The position numbers and the translations under genes were made by a program. From an uncultured Pelagibacteraceae bacterium (GTDB taxonomy: Bacteria > Pseudomonadota > Alphaproteobacteria > Pelagibacterales > Pelagibacteraceae), in NCBI GenBank assembly GCA_902523125.1, contig CABYYA010000001.1, positions 32,948 to 96,947 on the forward strand: a stretch of DNA of 64,000 nucleotides, read 5' to 3'. This document shows, piece by piece, positions 1 through 10,837 of the stretch (the stretch's first letter is position 1; the number at the start of each line of letters is the position of its first letter). The notes beneath the pieces are model-generated. The model was not told the DNA's origin and ran no database searches. It saw only the letters and a list, made by a program, of their open reading frames with translations.

Positions 1-642
1 TTTTATAGAAAAAAATTTGATGCACCTGCTACTGTCGAGAGAATAGAATATGATCCAAATCGATCTTGTTACATAATGTTAGTAAAATTTGAGGATAATT
101 CTCATGCTTATTATTTGGCTCCACAAAAAATTAAAATTGGTGACAAAGTTGAAAATGGTTCCAAAAAAGAGATAAAAGTTGGCAACTGCATGCCCTTACA
201 AGATATCCCAGTTGGCATAGACATTCACAATGTAGAAATACAGCCAGGTGGAGGTGGTAAAATAGCAAGATCAGCTGGAACATCTGTTACTATTAGCGGG
301 TTAGATGGTAATTATAGTCTAATAAAATTAGCATCTGGTGAGGTAAGAAAAATTGACTCAAGATCTTTAGCCACAATTGGTGTCTTAAGCAATCCAGATC
401 AAAAAAATATAAAGATAGGAAAAGCTGGAAGATCAAGATGGTTAGGAAGAAGACCACACACAAGAGGTGTAGTTAAAAATCCTGTTGATCACCCACATGG
501 AGGTGGAGAAGGAAAAAGTGCAGGTGGAAGACATCCAGTTTCTCCAAAAGGTCAATCAGCCAAAGGATTAAAAACAAGAGATAATAAACGAACAGATAAA
601 TTTATTGTGAAGAGAAGAAACAAAAGAAAGGATACCAAATAA
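1..642 (+). CDS. rplB: 50S ribosomal protein L2 (5' truncated by window edge)
   Basis: Frame open from base 1 ([22 protein letters not shown]...), C-terminal HPHGGGEG...; followed by rpsS. Confidence 0.97.
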   Translation, partial: FYRKKFDAPATVERIEYDPNRSCYIMLVKFEDNSHAYYLAPQKIKIGDKVENGSKKEIKVGNCMPLQDIPVGIDIHNVEIQPGGGGKIARSAGTSVTISGLDGNYSLIKLASGEVRKIDSRSLATIGVLSNPDQKNIKIGKAGRSRWLGRRPHTRGVVKNPVDHPHGGGEGKSAGGRHPVSPKGQSAKGLKTRDNKRTDKFIVKRRNKRKDTK

Positions 643-941
643 TGGCTAGAGCGGTTTGGAAAGGTCCTTTTGTAGAGGAAAGTTTAATGAAAAAGGTCGA
701 TAAATATAAAATTGACCCTAAAAAAATTCCAATTAAAACTTGGTCAAGAAAATCTACAATACTCCCAGATTTTGTTGGAGTGAGTTTTTTAATATATAAC
801 GGTAAAAAATTTATCCCAATAACCGTGTCAGAGGATATGGTTGGTCATAAATTAGGTGAGTTTGCACCTACAAGAACTTTCTTTGGACACACACCAGCAG
901 ACAAGAAAGCAAAACCTGCTGAAGCTGAGGTTAAAAAGTAA
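642..941 (+). CDS. rpsS: 30S ribosomal protein S19
   Basis: [13 protein letters not shown]...[15 protein letters not shown]; operon position. Confidence 0.98.
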   Translation: MARAVWKGPFVEESLMKKVDKYKIDPKKIPIKTWSRKSTILPDFVGVSFLIYNGKKFIPITVSEDMVGHKLGEFAPTRTFFGHTPADKKAKPAEAEVKK

Positions 942-944
942 TCT

Positions 945-1343
945 ATGAGTAAAAAAAAGAAAACACAAAATAATAAAGATAAGCTTGTGAAATCAATCAA
1001 CAATAATATTAGATCAAGCATAAGGAAGCTTAATCCAATTCTTAAAGGAATTGTGGGCAAAAAAGTAGATGTTGCTATAAGAGATTTAGAATTTTCAGAA
1101 AAAAGAATAACAAGAGATATTAGAAAAACAATTAGTTCAGCTGTTGCAAACGCTGAAAACAATTTTCAATATGATATTGATAAACTAGTTGTGAAAGAAG
1201 CCTATTGTGGAAAGAAAATTACAATGAAAAGATTTAGACCAAGAGCGAAAGGAAGAGCTGCACCAATATTAAAACCTTATTCAAGTGTAACAATAATATT
1301 ATCTGAGATAAAAAAAACGGAGGGTCATGGGGCAAAAAGTTAA
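945..1343 (+). CDS. rplV: 50S ribosomal protein L22
   Basis: [25 protein letters not shown]-terminus; operon position. Confidence 0.96.
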   Translation: MSKKKKTQNNKDKLVKSINNNIRSSIRKLNPILKGIVGKKVDVAIRDLEFSEKRITRDIRKTISSAVANAENNFQYDIDKLVVKEAYCGKKITMKRFRPRAKGRAAPILKPYSSVTIILSEIKKTEGHGAKS

Positions 1344-2004
1344 TCCAGTTGGTTTTAGATTAGGTGTGAACAGAGGTTGGGACTCTGTTTGGTATGCTAA
1401 AAAAAAAGATTTTGGAAATTATCTTATCGAAGATTTTAGAATTAGAGAATACGTAAAAAAAAATGTAATTAACTCTGGTGTATCTAAAGTTATGATCGAA
1501 AGAACCTCAAATAAATGTTACGTAACTATTTATACTTCAAGACCTGGATTTGTAATTGGAAAAAAAGGAAGCGATATTGATAAAATTAAAAATAATCTTT
1601 CAAAGTTTACAAAGAATGAAGTTGCCTTAAATATTAAAGAGGTTAAAAAACCAGAGACAAATTCCTATTTAGTTGCTGAAAATATTGCACAACAACTAGT
1701 TAAAAGAATTTCTTATAGACGAGCTATGAAAAGAGCTATGCAATCATGTTTAAGACTAGGGGCAAAAGGAATTAAAGTCTCAATCAGTGGAAGATTAGGT
1801 GGTAATGAAATTGCAAGAACTGAATGGCTAAGAGATGGAAGTATACCATCTCACACTTTAAGAGCAGACATAGATTATGCGGAGGCAGAAGCACTTACAA
1901 CATACGGTATCATTGGTATAAAAGTTTGGATTTATAAAGGCGAGGTTTTTGCAAAAGAATTTAGCCAAGAAACTAATAAAGTAATTTCTAAAGAGGGTAA
2001 ATAA
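1327..2004 (+). CDS. rpsC: 30S ribosomal protein S3
   Basis: [15 protein letters not shown]-domain [11 protein letters not shown]. Confidence 0.98.
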   Translation: MGQKVNPVGFRLGVNRGWDSVWYAKKKDFGNYLIEDFRIREYVKKNVINSGVSKVMIERTSNKCYVTIYTSRPGFVIGKKGSDIDKIKNNLSKFTKNEVALNIKEVKKPETNSYLVAENIAQQLVKRISYRRAMKRAMQSCLRLGAKGIKVSISGRLGGNEIARTEWLRDGSIPSHTLRADIDYAEAEALTTYGIIGIKVWIYKGEVFAKEFSQETNKVISKEGK

Positions 2005-2008
2005 CATT

Positions 2009-2419
2009 ATGTTGCAACCAGTAAGAACTAAATGGAGAAAAGCTCACAAAGGAAGAATACATGGCAAAGCTTCAAGGGCTAATTTCATAAATTATGGAGC
2101 TTACGCGTTAAAAGCATTAACCCCTGAGAGAGTGACAGGCAAACAAATTGAAGCTGCAAGAGTAGCATTAACAAGACATATGAAAAGACAAGGAAGAGTT
2201 TGGACACGAGTGTTTCCTAATATTCCAGTGTCAAAAAAACCAATAGAAGTTCGTATGGGTAAAGGGAAAGGTTCTCCCGAATTTTATGCTTGTAGAGTAA
2301 AACCAGGTAGAATTTTATTTGAAGTTGATGGTGTTTCTGAACAAGTTGCTAAAGAAGCTTTATATAAAGCCTCGGCCAAGCTACCGATTAAAACAAAAAC
2401 AATTAAAAGATTTTTATAA
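2009..2419 (+). CDS. rplP: 50S ribosomal protein L16
   Basis: [16 protein letters not shown]... [12 protein letters not shown]. Confidence 0.98.
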   Translation: MLQPVRTKWRKAHKGRIHGKASRANFINYGAYALKALTPERVTGKQIEAARVALTRHMKRQGRVWTRVFPNIPVSKKPIEVRMGKGKGSPEFYACRVKPGRILFEVDGVSEQVAKEALYKASAKLPIKTKTIKRFL

Positions 2420-2420
2420 A

Positions 2421-2612
2421 ATGAAAAAACAAGAGATAAAAAAATTATCTAAAGACGAAATTTTAAAGAACATTGACAAGCTTAAAAAAGACTTATTTAA
2501 CTTTAGATTCCAAAAAGTTAACTCTCAAGTAACCAATCCATCTAAGATAGGTGAAACAAAAAAAACGATTGCAAGACTTAAAACTTCATTGAAAGGAAAA
2601 ATTAATGCCTAA
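2421..2612 (+). CDS. rpmC: 50S ribosomal protein L29
   Basis: Listed ORF 2319-2612; in-frame ATG at 2421 right after rplP stop gives an L29-like protein. Confidence 0.93.
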   Translation: MKKQEIKKLSKDEILKNIDKLKKDLFNFRFQKVNSQVTNPSKIGETKKTIARLKTSLKGKINA

Positions 2613-2841
2613 AAAAATTTTAACAGGTGTAGTAGTTAGTGATAAGCCAAATAAAACTGTGACTGTATTGATTGAAAGGAAGTATTCTCATCCAGTATTC
2701 AAAAAAGTTATTAAAGTTAGAAAAAAATATAATGCTCATGACGAAAAAAATGCGTTTAAAGTAGGAGATAAAGTTTCAATTATAGAAAGCAAACCTTTTT
2801 CAAAAAATAAGAAATTTCAAGTTATGGAGAATTCAAAATAA
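2605..2841 (+). CDS. rpsQ: 30S ribosomal protein S17
   Basis: [25 protein letters not shown]; operon position. Confidence 0.97.
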   Translation: MPKKILTGVVVSDKPNKTVTVLIERKYSHPVFKKVIKVRKKYNAHDEKNAFKVGDKVSIIESKPFSKNKKFQVMENSK

Positions 2842-3209
2842 TGATACAAGTTCAAACTGAATTGCAAGTTGCAGATAACACTGGAGCGAAAAAGATAGAG
2901 TGTATCAAAGTTTTAGGTGGATCTAAAAGAAGATATGCCAGTATTGGTGATACAATTGTTATTGCTGTTAAAGAAGCAATTCCAAAAGGTAAAGTTAAGA
3001 AAGGTTCAGTCCATAAAGCAGTTGTTGTAAGAGTAAAAAAAGGGATACACAGAGATGATGGATCAAAGGTAAAGTTCGATAATAATGCTGCAGTCTTAGT
3101 TGATGACAAAGGTGAGCCAGTTGGAACAAGAATTTTTGGTCCCGTTACCAGAGAATTAAGAACTAGAGGTCAAATGAAAATTATATCTCTAGCACCTGAG
3201 GTACTATAA
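2841..3209 (+). CDS. rplN: 50S ribosomal protein L14
   Basis: [33 protein letters not shown]. Confidence 0.98.
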   Translation: MIQVQTELQVADNTGAKKIECIKVLGGSKRRYASIGDTIVIAVKEAIPKGKVKKGSVHKAVVVRVKKGIHRDDGSKVKFDNNAAVLVDDKGEPVGTRIFGPVTRELRTRGQMKIISLAPEVL

Positions 3210-3457
3210 TGATTAAAAAAGGCTTAAAAGTGAAAATTTTAGCAGGTAAAGATAAAGCTAAAGAAGGTGAAGTTATTGAAATTGATAGATCAAATAATAG
3301 AGCAAAAGTTAAAGACTTAAATATGATTAAAAAACACGTGAAAACAACAAAAGAAAAAAAAGGTGGTATATTTTCAAAAGAGAATTTTATCCACATCTCT
3401 AATCTCAAATTAGTGAATGAGCAAAAAAAAACAAAGAAAACAGAGGCTAAAAAATAA
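3209..3457 (+). CDS. rplX: 50S ribosomal protein L24
   Basis: [23 protein letters not shown] motif; operon position. Confidence 0.95.
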   Translation: MIKKGLKVKILAGKDKAKEGEVIEIDRSNNRAKVKDLNMIKKHVKTTKEKKGGIFSKENFIHISNLKLVNEQKKTKKTEAKK

Positions 3458-4011
3458 TGACACCAAGACTAAAGGAACTTTATTTAAAAGAAATTCAATC
3501 TGCTTTAAAAACAGAATTTGGATTTAAAAACCTTAATATGGGTCCTAAAATTGAAAAAATTATTTTAAATATGGGCTTAGGTTTAGATGGCAATGACTCT
3601 AAGGTTTTAAAATCATGTGAAGATGATCTTGCCAAAATTGCAGGTCAAAAACCAGTCAAAACAAAATTCAAAAAATCTGTAGCAAATTTTAAAACTAGGA
3701 AAGGCTCTAACGCTGGGTTGAAAGTAACTTTAAGAAAAAATAAAATGTATGAATTTCTTGATAGATTGGTGAATATAGCATTGCCAAGAATAAAAGATTT
3801 TAGAGGTCTATCCCCAAATGGGTTTGATAAATTTGGAAACTATACTTTTGGTGTTAAAGAGCACATTATATTTCCTGAAGTTAGCTTTGATAGATCCGAT
3901 AAAGTAAGAGGATTGGATATTGTAATAGTGATATCATCTTTAAGTAAAGAGCATAGTTTTGCACTTTTACAAAAGATGAACTTTCCATTTATAAAAAAAG
4001 GAGATAATTAG
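3457..4011 (+). CDS. rplE: 50S ribosomal protein L5
   Basis: PRLKELYLKEI...LRKNKMYEFLDRLVNIALPRIKDFRG. Confidence 0.98.
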   Translation: MTPRLKELYLKEIQSALKTEFGFKNLNMGPKIEKIILNMGLGLDGNDSKVLKSCEDDLAKIAGQKPVKTKFKKSVANFKTRKGSNAGLKVTLRKNKMYEFLDRLVNIALPRIKDFRGLSPNGFDKFGNYTFGVKEHIIFPEVSFDRSDKVRGLDIVIVISSLSKEHSFALLQKMNFPFIKKGDN

Positions 4012-4012
4012 T

Positions 4013-4318
4013 ATGGCTAAATTAAGTTCAATAAATAAGAATAATAGAAGAATAAAACTTTCAGACAAATTTTTTAATAGAAGAGCTAAGTTAAAGAAAA
4101 TTATTATGGATAAAAAATTACCTTTAGAAGAAAGATTCAAAGCACAACAAAAACTTTCTAAACTACCAAGAAACTCTGCAAAAATCAGAGTAATGAATAG
4201 ATGTCAAATAACAGGTAGACCACACGGTGTTTACAGAAAATTAAAAATTTCTAGAATTGCGCTAAGACAACTTGGTTTGCAAGGAAAGATACCAGGAATG
4301 GTAAAATCAAGTTGGTAA
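4013..4318 (+). CDS. rpsN: 30S ribosomal protein S14 (form without zinc-binding cysteines)
   Basis: RNSAKIRVMNRCQITGRPHGVYRKLKISRIALRQLGLQGKIPGMVKSSW. Confidence 0.97.
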   Translation: MAKLSSINKNNRRIKLSDKFFNRRAKLKKIIMDKKLPLEERFKAQQKLSKLPRNSAKIRVMNRCQITGRPHGVYRKLKISRIALRQLGLQGKIPGMVKSSW

Positions 4319-4330
4319 AAAGGAGTAATT

Positions 4331-4726
4331 ATGAGTTTAAGTGACCCAATTGGAGATATGATTGCTAGAGTAAAGAATGCTCAAGCTAGAAAACATAAAA
4401 AAGTGGAATTACCATCTTCTAAATTTAAAAGCAAAATAGCTGATATTCTTAAAAATGAGGGTTTTATCAAAGACTTTAAAATTTCTACCGAAGAGAAAAA
4501 AAATATTCTATCATTAGAGTTAAAATATCACTCAGGCAATCCAGTAATAAGCAATTTTGAAAGAGTCTCAAAACCAGGTAGAAGAATTTTTTCAAGTGCA
4601 GATAGTTTGCCAAAAATAAATAATGGATTAGGAATTGCAATTTTGTCTACACCAAAAGGCGTGATGACAGATATAGATGCTAGAAAGCAAAAAGTTGGCG
4701 GTGAAATAGTTTGTAAGGTTTTTTAA
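4331..4726 (+). CDS. rpsH: 30S ribosomal protein S8
   Basis: MSLSDPIGDMIARVKNAQ...; ribosome-binding site aaaggag upstream. Confidence 0.97.
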   Translation: MSLSDPIGDMIARVKNAQARKHKKVELPSSKFKSKIADILKNEGFIKDFKISTEEKKNILSLELKYHSGNPVISNFERVSKPGRRIFSSADSLPKINNGLGIAILSTPKGVMTDIDARKQKVGGEIVCKVF

Positions 4727-4727
4727 T

Positions 4728-5267
4728 ATGTCAAAAATAGGAAAAATAAACATTGCGATACCAGAAAAAGTAAAAGTAGCTGTTGCTGGTAATATTCTTA
4801 ACATAGAAGGCCCTCTTGGTAAAAGATCTTTAAACATAGATCTAGATATATTTAATCTTGATATTAAAGACGGCAAAGAGATATCCATAAAGCCTAAAAA
4901 GATTGATCAAAATACCAAAAGATTATGGGGCATGAACAGAAGCTTGATTAATAACGCTGTTATCGGATCAGTAAAAGGATATGAGAAAATTTTAGAACTA
5001 GTGGGAGTAGGTTATAGAGCTTCAATTAAAGGTAATCAATTGAATCTACAATTAGGTTACAGCCATGATATAAATTTTGACATACCAGAGGGTATTAAGA
5101 TTGCAGTTGAAAAACAAACAACATTAAAAATTTCAGGCTTCGATAAACAATTAGTTGGTTCAATCGCTTCAAAAATTAAGACACTTAGAAAAATTGAACC
5201 ATATAAAGGAAAAGGTATTAGAGAAAAAGGTCAATATGTTTTTAAAAAAGAGGGTAAGAAAAAATAA
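4728..5267 (+). CDS. rplF: 50S ribosomal protein L6
   Basis: [15 protein letters not shown]... [23 protein letters not shown]. Confidence 0.97.
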   Translation: MSKIGKINIAIPEKVKVAVAGNILNIEGPLGKRSLNIDLDIFNLDIKDGKEISIKPKKIDQNTKRLWGMNRSLINNAVIGSVKGYEKILELVGVGYRASIKGNQLNLQLGYSHDINFDIPEGIKIAVEKQTTLKISGFDKQLVGSIASKIKTLRKIEPYKGKGIREKGQYVFKKEGKKK

Positions 5268-5623
5268 TGAAATTGAGCACTAGTACTAGAAAAAAATTTA
5301 GAATTACAAATAAACTTAAAAAAGTTTCTAACCCAGGAAGGTTTAGACTAAGTATTTTTAGATCCTCTAAAAATATCTCAGCTCAAATTATTGATGACTC
5401 GAAGAATATAACTTTATTATCAGCTTCATCAAGTGAGAAAGATATAAAAGAAACTAAAACAAAAAATAAGTCAGAACTATCAAAAATTGTTGCAGAAAAA
5501 TTAGCAAAAAAAGCTCAAGAGAAAAAAATTATCAAGATATATTTTGATAGAGGTATTTATAAATACCATGGAAGGATAAAAATTTTTGCCGAAACTTTAA
5601 GAAAAAATGGAATGGAATTTTAA
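5267..5623 (+). CDS. rplR: 50S ribosomal protein L18
   Basis: [18 protein letters not shown]...[21 protein letters not shown]. Confidence 0.96.
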   Translation: MKLSTSTRKKFRITNKLKKVSNPGRFRLSIFRSSKNISAQIIDDSKNITLLSASSSEKDIKETKTKNKSELSKIVAEKLAKKAQEKKIIKIYFDRGIYKYHGRIKIFAETLRKNGMEF

Positions 5624-5624
5624 A

Positions 5625-6140
5625 ATGGAAAATTTTAAAGAAAAAAAAACAGACGATATTTTAGAAAAATTAGTTCATATAAATAGAATTACTAAAGTTG
5701 TCAAAGGTGGTAGACGTTTTGGTTTTTCTGCATTGGTTGTTGTTGGAAATCAAGCTGGGAAAATTGGTATAGCTCATGCTAAAGCAAAACAGGTTCCAGA
5801 TGCAATTAAAAAAGCCAATGAAATTGCTAGAAGAAAACTTATTCATATCCCTTTAAGAGAAGGAAGAACTATTCATCATGATGTTAAGGCAAAAGATGGA
5901 TCTGGTAAAATTGTTTTAAGATCTGCATCAAAAGGCACAGGAATAATTGCTGGTGGTCCTGTTCGAGCTGTGTGTGAAGTTTTAGGAGTTAAAGATATAG
6001 TAGCAAAATCTATGGGGACATCAAATGCACACAATGTAATAAGAGCAACAATTAAAGCATTAAAAAAACAAAACTCGCCTAAACAAATATCTTCAATAAG
6101 AAATAAAAAGATATCAGAAATAATTGAAAAAAGAGGATAA
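5625..6140 (+). CDS. rpsE: 30S ribosomal protein S5
   Basis: VKGGRRFGFSALVVVGNQAGKIGIAHAKAKQVPDAI; in-frame ATG at 5625 preferred over 5607. Confidence 0.96.
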   Translation: MENFKEKKTDDILEKLVHINRITKVVKGGRRFGFSALVVVGNQAGKIGIAHAKAKQVPDAIKKANEIARRKLIHIPLREGRTIHHDVKAKDGSGKIVLRSASKGTGIIAGGPVRAVCEVLGVKDIVAKSMGTSNAHNVIRATIKALKKQNSPKQISSIRNKKISEIIEKRG

Positions 6141-6592
6141 TGATAAAATTAAATAACAGACCAAAACTTAATAAACCTAAAATTAGAGTTGGTAGGGGGA
6201 TAGGTTCTGGAAAAGGTAAAACTTCAGGAAGAGGTGTGAAGGGTCAAAAGTCTAGATCGGGTGTTGCAATAAAAAGTTTTGAAGGTGGACAAATGCCTCT
6301 ATATAGACGTTTACCTAAACGAGGATTTAATCCTATTCAAAAAGAAAATATAGCTATTTTAAACTTGGATAAAATACAATCTTTCATAAATAAGAAGGCA
6401 ATTAATACTAACGATATATTAAATTCATCATCATTGAAAAAATTAAAACTTATAAATAAAAAAACAAAAAAACTGAAAATTTTAGGCTCTGGTGAAATTA
6501 AAGATAAAATTAATATCGAAGCTGATTTAGCATCTAAATCTGCACTGGAAAAGCTTGAAAAAATTGGTGGATCTATACAACTTAAAAAATAA
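6140..6592 (+). CDS. rplO: 50S ribosomal protein L15
   Basis: RVGRGIGSGKGKTSGRGVKGQKSRSG. Confidence 0.97.
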   Translation: MIKLNNRPKLNKPKIRVGRGIGSGKGKTSGRGVKGQKSRSGVAIKSFEGGQMPLYRRLPKRGFNPIQKENIAILNLDKIQSFINKKAINTNDILNSSSLKKLKLINKKTKKLKILGSGEIKDKINIEADLASKSALEKLEKIGGSIQLKK

Positions 6593-6604
6593 TATCTTAA
6601 GATA

Positions 6605-7885
6605 ATGAGCTCTTCATCTTCAAGTATTGATTTAAGAAACAGAATAATCTTTACAATTGCTATATTAGCAGTTTACAGATTTGGTACGTTTGTTCCTTTA
6701 CCTGGTATTGATCCAGAACAATTAAAAGTTTTGATGGAAGGTAATCAAAAAGGTTTACTTGGGATGTTTAACGTATTTGCTGGAGGCGCTGTAAGTAGAA
6801 TGGCTATCTTCGCGTTAGGAATAATGCCATATATTTCATCTTCAATCATTGTACAATTACTAACTGGTGTATCTGATTATTTTAAAAACCTTAAAGCACA
6901 GGGGGAAACAGGAAGAGCGAAGATCACACAAATTACAAGATATGGCACAGTTTTATTGGCCACTGTTCAAGGTTACGGTCTCTCTGTTGGTTTGGAGTCT
7001 TCAGCTAATTTAGTTATTAATCCAGGAATGTTTTTTAAAATATCTACAGTTACGACCATTGTAGCTGGTACGATTTTCTTAATGTGGTTAGGTGAACAGA
7101 TTACACAACGGGGAATAGGAAATGGTATATCATTAATTATTTTTGCTGGAATTGTTGCAGAAATTCCAAGAGCTTTAGTGACAACATTTGAATTAGGGAG
7201 AACTGGAGCAATTTCAACTTTGATGATAATTGCGATTTTTATTTTGTTGATTTTAACTATTTTATTTATTGTTTTTATGGAAAGAGCTTTAAGAAAAATT
7301 TTAATAAATTATCCTAAAAGACAAATGGGTAACAAAATGTATGGAGGAGAGTCATCTCATTTACCATTAAAAATTAATCAAGCTGGAGTTATACCAGCTA
7401 TTTTTGCATCAGCCTTACTATTATTGCCAGTAACTTTTTCAAATTTTGATGTTTCTGATAGTGAAACTTTTTTAAATTTGAGTTCGTATTTTACGCAAGG
7501 GCAACCTCTTTATATGTTACTTTATGCATCAGGAATAATCTTTTTCACCTTTTTTTATACTTCAATTACTTTTAATCCAACAGAGACAGCTGATAATTTA
7601 AGAAAATATGGTGGTTTTGTTCCAGGTATAAGACCAGGTGAAAGTACAGCTCTTTATATTGAAAATATTTTAACAAAATTAACTACTATTGGTGCTTTAT
7701 ACCTTACTTTAGTTTGTTTAATGCCAGAGTTTTTGATTGCTAATTATCCAATACCATTTTATTTAGGTGGAACGTCAATATTAATTGTTGTAGTTGTTGC
7801 TATTGATACAGTAACGCAAATCCAAACTCGACTTATGAGCTCTCAATATGAGCAGTTAATAAAAAAAACCAAATTTGGCAGGTAA
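6605..7885 (+). CDS. secY: Preprotein translocase subunit SecY
   Basis: Multi-TM; PLPGIDPEQL, GIGNGISLIIFAGI, FNPTETADNLRKYGGFVPGIRPG. Confidence 0.98.
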   Translation: MSSSSSSIDLRNRIIFTIAILAVYRFGTFVPLPGIDPEQLKVLMEGNQKGLLGMFNVFAGGAVSRMAIFALGIMPYISSSIIVQLLTGVSDYFKNLKAQGETGRAKITQITRYGTVLLATVQGYGLSVGLESSANLVINPGMFFKISTVTTIVAGTIFLMWLGEQITQRGIGNGISLIIFAGIVAEIPRALVTTFELGRTGAISTLMIIAIFILLILTILFIVFMERALRKILINYPKRQMGNKMYGGESSHLPLKINQAGVIPAIFASALLLLPVTFSNFDVSDSETFLNLSSYFTQGQPLYMLLYASGIIFFTFFYTSITFNPTETADNLRKYGGFVPGIRPGESTALYIENILTKLTTIGALYLTLVCLMPEFLIANYPIPFYLGGTSILIVVVVAIDTVTQIQTRLMSSQYEQLIKKTKFGR

Positions 7886-7894
7886 ATAAAAAAA

Positions 7895-8458
7895 GTGAAT
7901 GTAATTTTGTTTGGACCACCAGGTGCTGGCAAAGGCACACAAGCTAAATACTTAGTTAAAAAATTAAACAGTTTTCAAATTTCCACAGGTGATATGTTAA
8001 GAGATGAAATTCAAAAAAACTCTGAAATAGGAAAAAAGATAGTTGAAGATATGAGCGATGGTAGATTTGTTAGTGATGAAATAGTTAATTCTTTAATTGA
8101 AAAATTAATTTTTGATCCTGGTAAAAAAAATAAATTAATTTTTGATGGATACCCAAGATCACTAACTCAAGCAATAAATCTAGAAAAATTATTAGGGAAA
8201 ACAAATCAAAAAATTGATTTTGTATTCTTTCTAAATGTAAATAAGGAAACAATAATCAAAAGAATTGAACAAAGAAAAACTATAGAAAATAGATCTGATG
8301 ATGATCTTAATACCATTGTGAAAAGATATGATAAATATATGAAAACTACCAAACCTGTTTTGGACTTCTATTCTAAAAATTCCAATTTTTATGAATTAGA
8401 TGGAAATTCTAAAATTAAGGAAATAACAGCTAAAATCAATAGTTTTCTCAATCTTTAA
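7895..8458 (+). CDS. adk: Adenylate kinase (GTG start)
   Basis: ILFGPPGAGKGTQAKYL; DGYPRSLTQA. Confidence 0.97.
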   Translation: MNVILFGPPGAGKGTQAKYLVKKLNSFQISTGDMLRDEIQKNSEIGKKIVEDMSDGRFVSDEIVNSLIEKLIFDPGKKNKLIFDGYPRSLTQAINLEKLLGKTNQKIDFVFFLNVNKETIIKRIEQRKTIENRSDDDLNTIVKRYDKYMKTTKPVLDFYSKNSNFYELDGNSKIKEITAKINSFLNL

Positions 8459-8462
8459 CCCG

Positions 8463-8490
8463 TTGACTTTAAAAGATCATCTTATATAAA
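8463..8490 (+). promoter_or_regulatory. Candidate sigma-70-type promoter for rpsM-rpsK-rpoA-rplQ
   Basis: TTGACT (8463-8468), 16-nt spacer, TATAAA (8485-8490), 24 nt before rpsM ATG. Confidence 0.6.
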
Positions 8491-8514
8491 AGGCTGAAAA
8501 TTATCACTAAATAT

Positions 8515-8898
8515 ATGGCTCGTATTGCAGGTATAAATATTCCACAGAACAAACTTGTTCACGTAGGGCTTACCTATATTTACGGTATTGGAGATAAATT
8601 TTCTTCACAAATTTGTTCATCATTGAAAATTCCAAAAGAAAAAAGAGTGAATCAATTGACCGATGATGAGATCCTGAAAATAAGAGAATACATTGATCAA
8701 AATTTTAAAGTTGAGGGAGATTTGAGAAGAGATTATTCATTAAGTATTAAAAGATTAATAGATTTAGCTTGCTACAGAGGATCTAGACACAGAAAAAAAT
8801 TACCAGTTAGAGGTCAAAGAACTAGATGTAATGCAAGAACAAGAAAAGGTAAGGCAATCGCAATTGCTGGTAAAAAATTAACACCATTAAAAAAATAA
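8515..8898 (+). CDS. rpsM: 30S ribosomal protein S13
   Basis: [26 protein letters not shown]. Confidence 0.98.
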   Translation: MARIAGINIPQNKLVHVGLTYIYGIGDKFSSQICSSLKIPKEKRVNQLTDDEILKIREYIDQNFKVEGDLRRDYSLSIKRLIDLACYRGSRHRKKLPVRGQRTRCNARTRKGKAIAIAGKKLTPLKK

Positions 8899-8900
8899 AC

Positions 8901-9350
8901 ATGGCTAAAGTTGAAAAGGTTGATAAAAAAGACCAAAAAAGTGAAAAGACTGTAAGTAAAGTAAAAAAAAGTTCTTACTCAAAAAAGAAAAAAGTTAAAA
9001 AAAATATTTTGAATGGTATTGCTTATGTTCAGTCAACTTTCAATAATACTATTATCTCCATCGCAGATACAAATGGAAATATTATTTCATGGGCTTCAGC
9101 GGGCCAAAAAGGTTTTAAGGGTTCTAGAAAATCTACACCATATGCTGCACAGATAGCAGCTGATGCAGCTGCATCGAAAGCATTAGAATTTGGTATGAAA
9201 ACATTATCTGTTGAAGTTAAGGGACCAGGTTCAGGAAGAGAAACAGCTTTAAGAGCTTTACAAGCAAGAGGATTTAAAATTTTATCAATTAAAGATACAA
9301 CACCGATGCCACACAATGGTACTAGGCCACCAAAAAAAAGGAGAGTTTAA
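8901..9350 (+). CDS. rpsK: 30S ribosomal protein S11 with Lys-rich N-terminal extension
   Basis: [46 protein letters not shown]. Confidence 0.98.
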   Translation: MAKVEKVDKKDQKSEKTVSKVKKSSYSKKKKVKKNILNGIAYVQSTFNNTIISIADTNGNIISWASAGQKGFKGSRKSTPYAAQIAADAAASKALEFGMKTLSVEVKGPGSGRETALRALQARGFKILSIKDTTPMPHNGTRPPKKRRV

Positions 9351-10378
9351 TGGAAACTGAAAATGTAAATATAAAAAATTGGAAATCACTAATTAAACCA
9401 TCAAAAATTGATGTGCAAATGAGCGATGATTTATCTAAAGCAAAGATAGTAGCTGAGCCTCTAGAAAAAGGTTATGGTTTAACTTTGGGTAATTCATTAA
9501 GAAGAATTTTATTATCTTCGATAAGAGGCGCAGCAGTTACATCCATACAAATAGATGGTGTGTTACACGAGTTTACTTCTATCAAAGGTGTTAGAGAAGA
9601 TGTAACCGATATAGTTTTAAATGTAAAATCTTTGGCACTAAAGTCATCTTCTGAGGGAACTAAAAAACTTATTTTAGATGCAAAAGGTCCTGGTGAAATT
9701 AAAGCTTCAGATATTACTCCTGTAGCTGATGTTGAAATTTTAAATCCTGAATTAGTAATTTGTAATCTAGATGAAAATACAAGCTTTCATATGGAAATGA
9801 ATGTTAATACTGGAAAGGGTTATGTTCCAGCAGAACTAAATAAACCTGAGGAACCACCCTTAGGATTGATTGCTATAGACTCTTTATATAGTCCTGTTAA
9901 AAAAGTTTCTTATTCTGTAAGCACTGCAAGAGAAGGTAAAGCTCTAGATTATGATAAACTTACAATGGAAGTTGAAACAGATGGTTCAATCTCAGCAGAG
10001 GATGCGGTTGCTTATTCTGCAAGAATTTTTCAAGATCAACTTAAAATGTTTATTAATTTTGATGAGCCAGTAGAGGCACCAGTTAAAGAAGTTTCAACAG
10101 AACCAGAATTTAATAAAAATCTGTTAAGAAAGGTTGATGAATTGGAATTATCTGTGCGTTCAATGAATTGTTTGAAAAATGATAATATAATTTATATTGG
10201 TGATCTTGTGCAAAAGTCTGAAGGGGAAATGCTTAGAACACCAAATTTTGGAAGAAAATCACTCAATGAAATTAAAGAAGTTTTAACAGGAATGTCATTA
10301 TATTTGGGTATGGAGATACCAAATTGGCCACCAGACAACATTGCTGAAATGTCTAAAAAGCTTGAGGAAGCAATCTAA
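9350..10378 (+). CDS. rpoA: DNA-directed RNA polymerase subunit alpha
   Basis: [30 protein letters not shown]-terminal [17 protein letters not shown]. Confidence 0.98.
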   Translation: METENVNIKNWKSLIKPSKIDVQMSDDLSKAKIVAEPLEKGYGLTLGNSLRRILLSSIRGAAVTSIQIDGVLHEFTSIKGVREDVTDIVLNVKSLALKSSSEGTKKLILDAKGPGEIKASDITPVADVEILNPELVICNLDENTSFHMEMNVNTGKGYVPAELNKPEEPPLGLIAIDSLYSPVKKVSYSVSTAREGKALDYDKLTMEVETDGSISAEDAVAYSARIFQDQLKMFINFDEPVEAPVKEVSTEPEFNKNLLRKVDELELSVRSMNCLKNDNIIYIGDLVQKSEGEMLRTPNFGRKSLNEIKEVLTGMSLYLGMEIPNWPPDNIAEMSKKLEEAI

Positions 10379-10828
10379 ATGAGACATGGATTTGCTAATA
10401 AGAAACTTAATAGAACATCTGAGCACAGAAAAGCATTGTTAAAAAACATGCTTAATTCTCTAATTAAATATGAGCAAATTAAAACAACATTACCAAAGGC
10501 AAAGTTTTTAAAGCCTCAGGCTGATAAGATTATTACATTAGGTAAGAGAGATACTCTTCACAACACAAAAGCTTTAGTTTCACAGTTACAAGATATTAAA
10601 TCTGCAAACAAAGTTAGAAAAACATTATCAAAAAGATACGAGAAAAGATCAGGTGGTTATACAAGAATAATTAAAGCAGGCTATAGATATGGTGATAATG
10701 CACCGATGGCAATTATTGAATTTGTTGACAGAGATGTTGAAGCAAAAAAAGTTGATAAAAAGAACAAGTCCGTTTCAAAAGAGCCTGAAAAAAAAGAAGA
10801 TAAGAAACCAGTTACTGCATCAAAATAA
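10379..10828 (+). CDS. rplQ: 50S ribosomal protein L17
   Basis: [25 protein letters not shown]. Confidence 0.98.
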   Translation: MRHGFANKKLNRTSEHRKALLKNMLNSLIKYEQIKTTLPKAKFLKPQADKIITLGKRDTLHNTKALVSQLQDIKSANKVRKTLSKRYEKRSGGYTRIIKAGYRYGDNAPMAIIEFVDRDVEAKKVDKKNKSVSKEPEKKEDKKPVTASK

Positions 10829-10837
10829 TATTTTTTT

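Noticed and set aside
845-1162. 105-aa minus-strand ORF
   Set aside because: Lies antisense within rpsS/rplV; Leu/Phe/Ser-rich mirror of a Lys-rich coding strand; no recognisable domain.
5607-5624. Upstream rpsE start at 5607
   Set aside because: The ATG at 5625 lies directly after the rplR stop and gives a normal S5 N-terminus; the longer form only adds six residues overlapping rplR.
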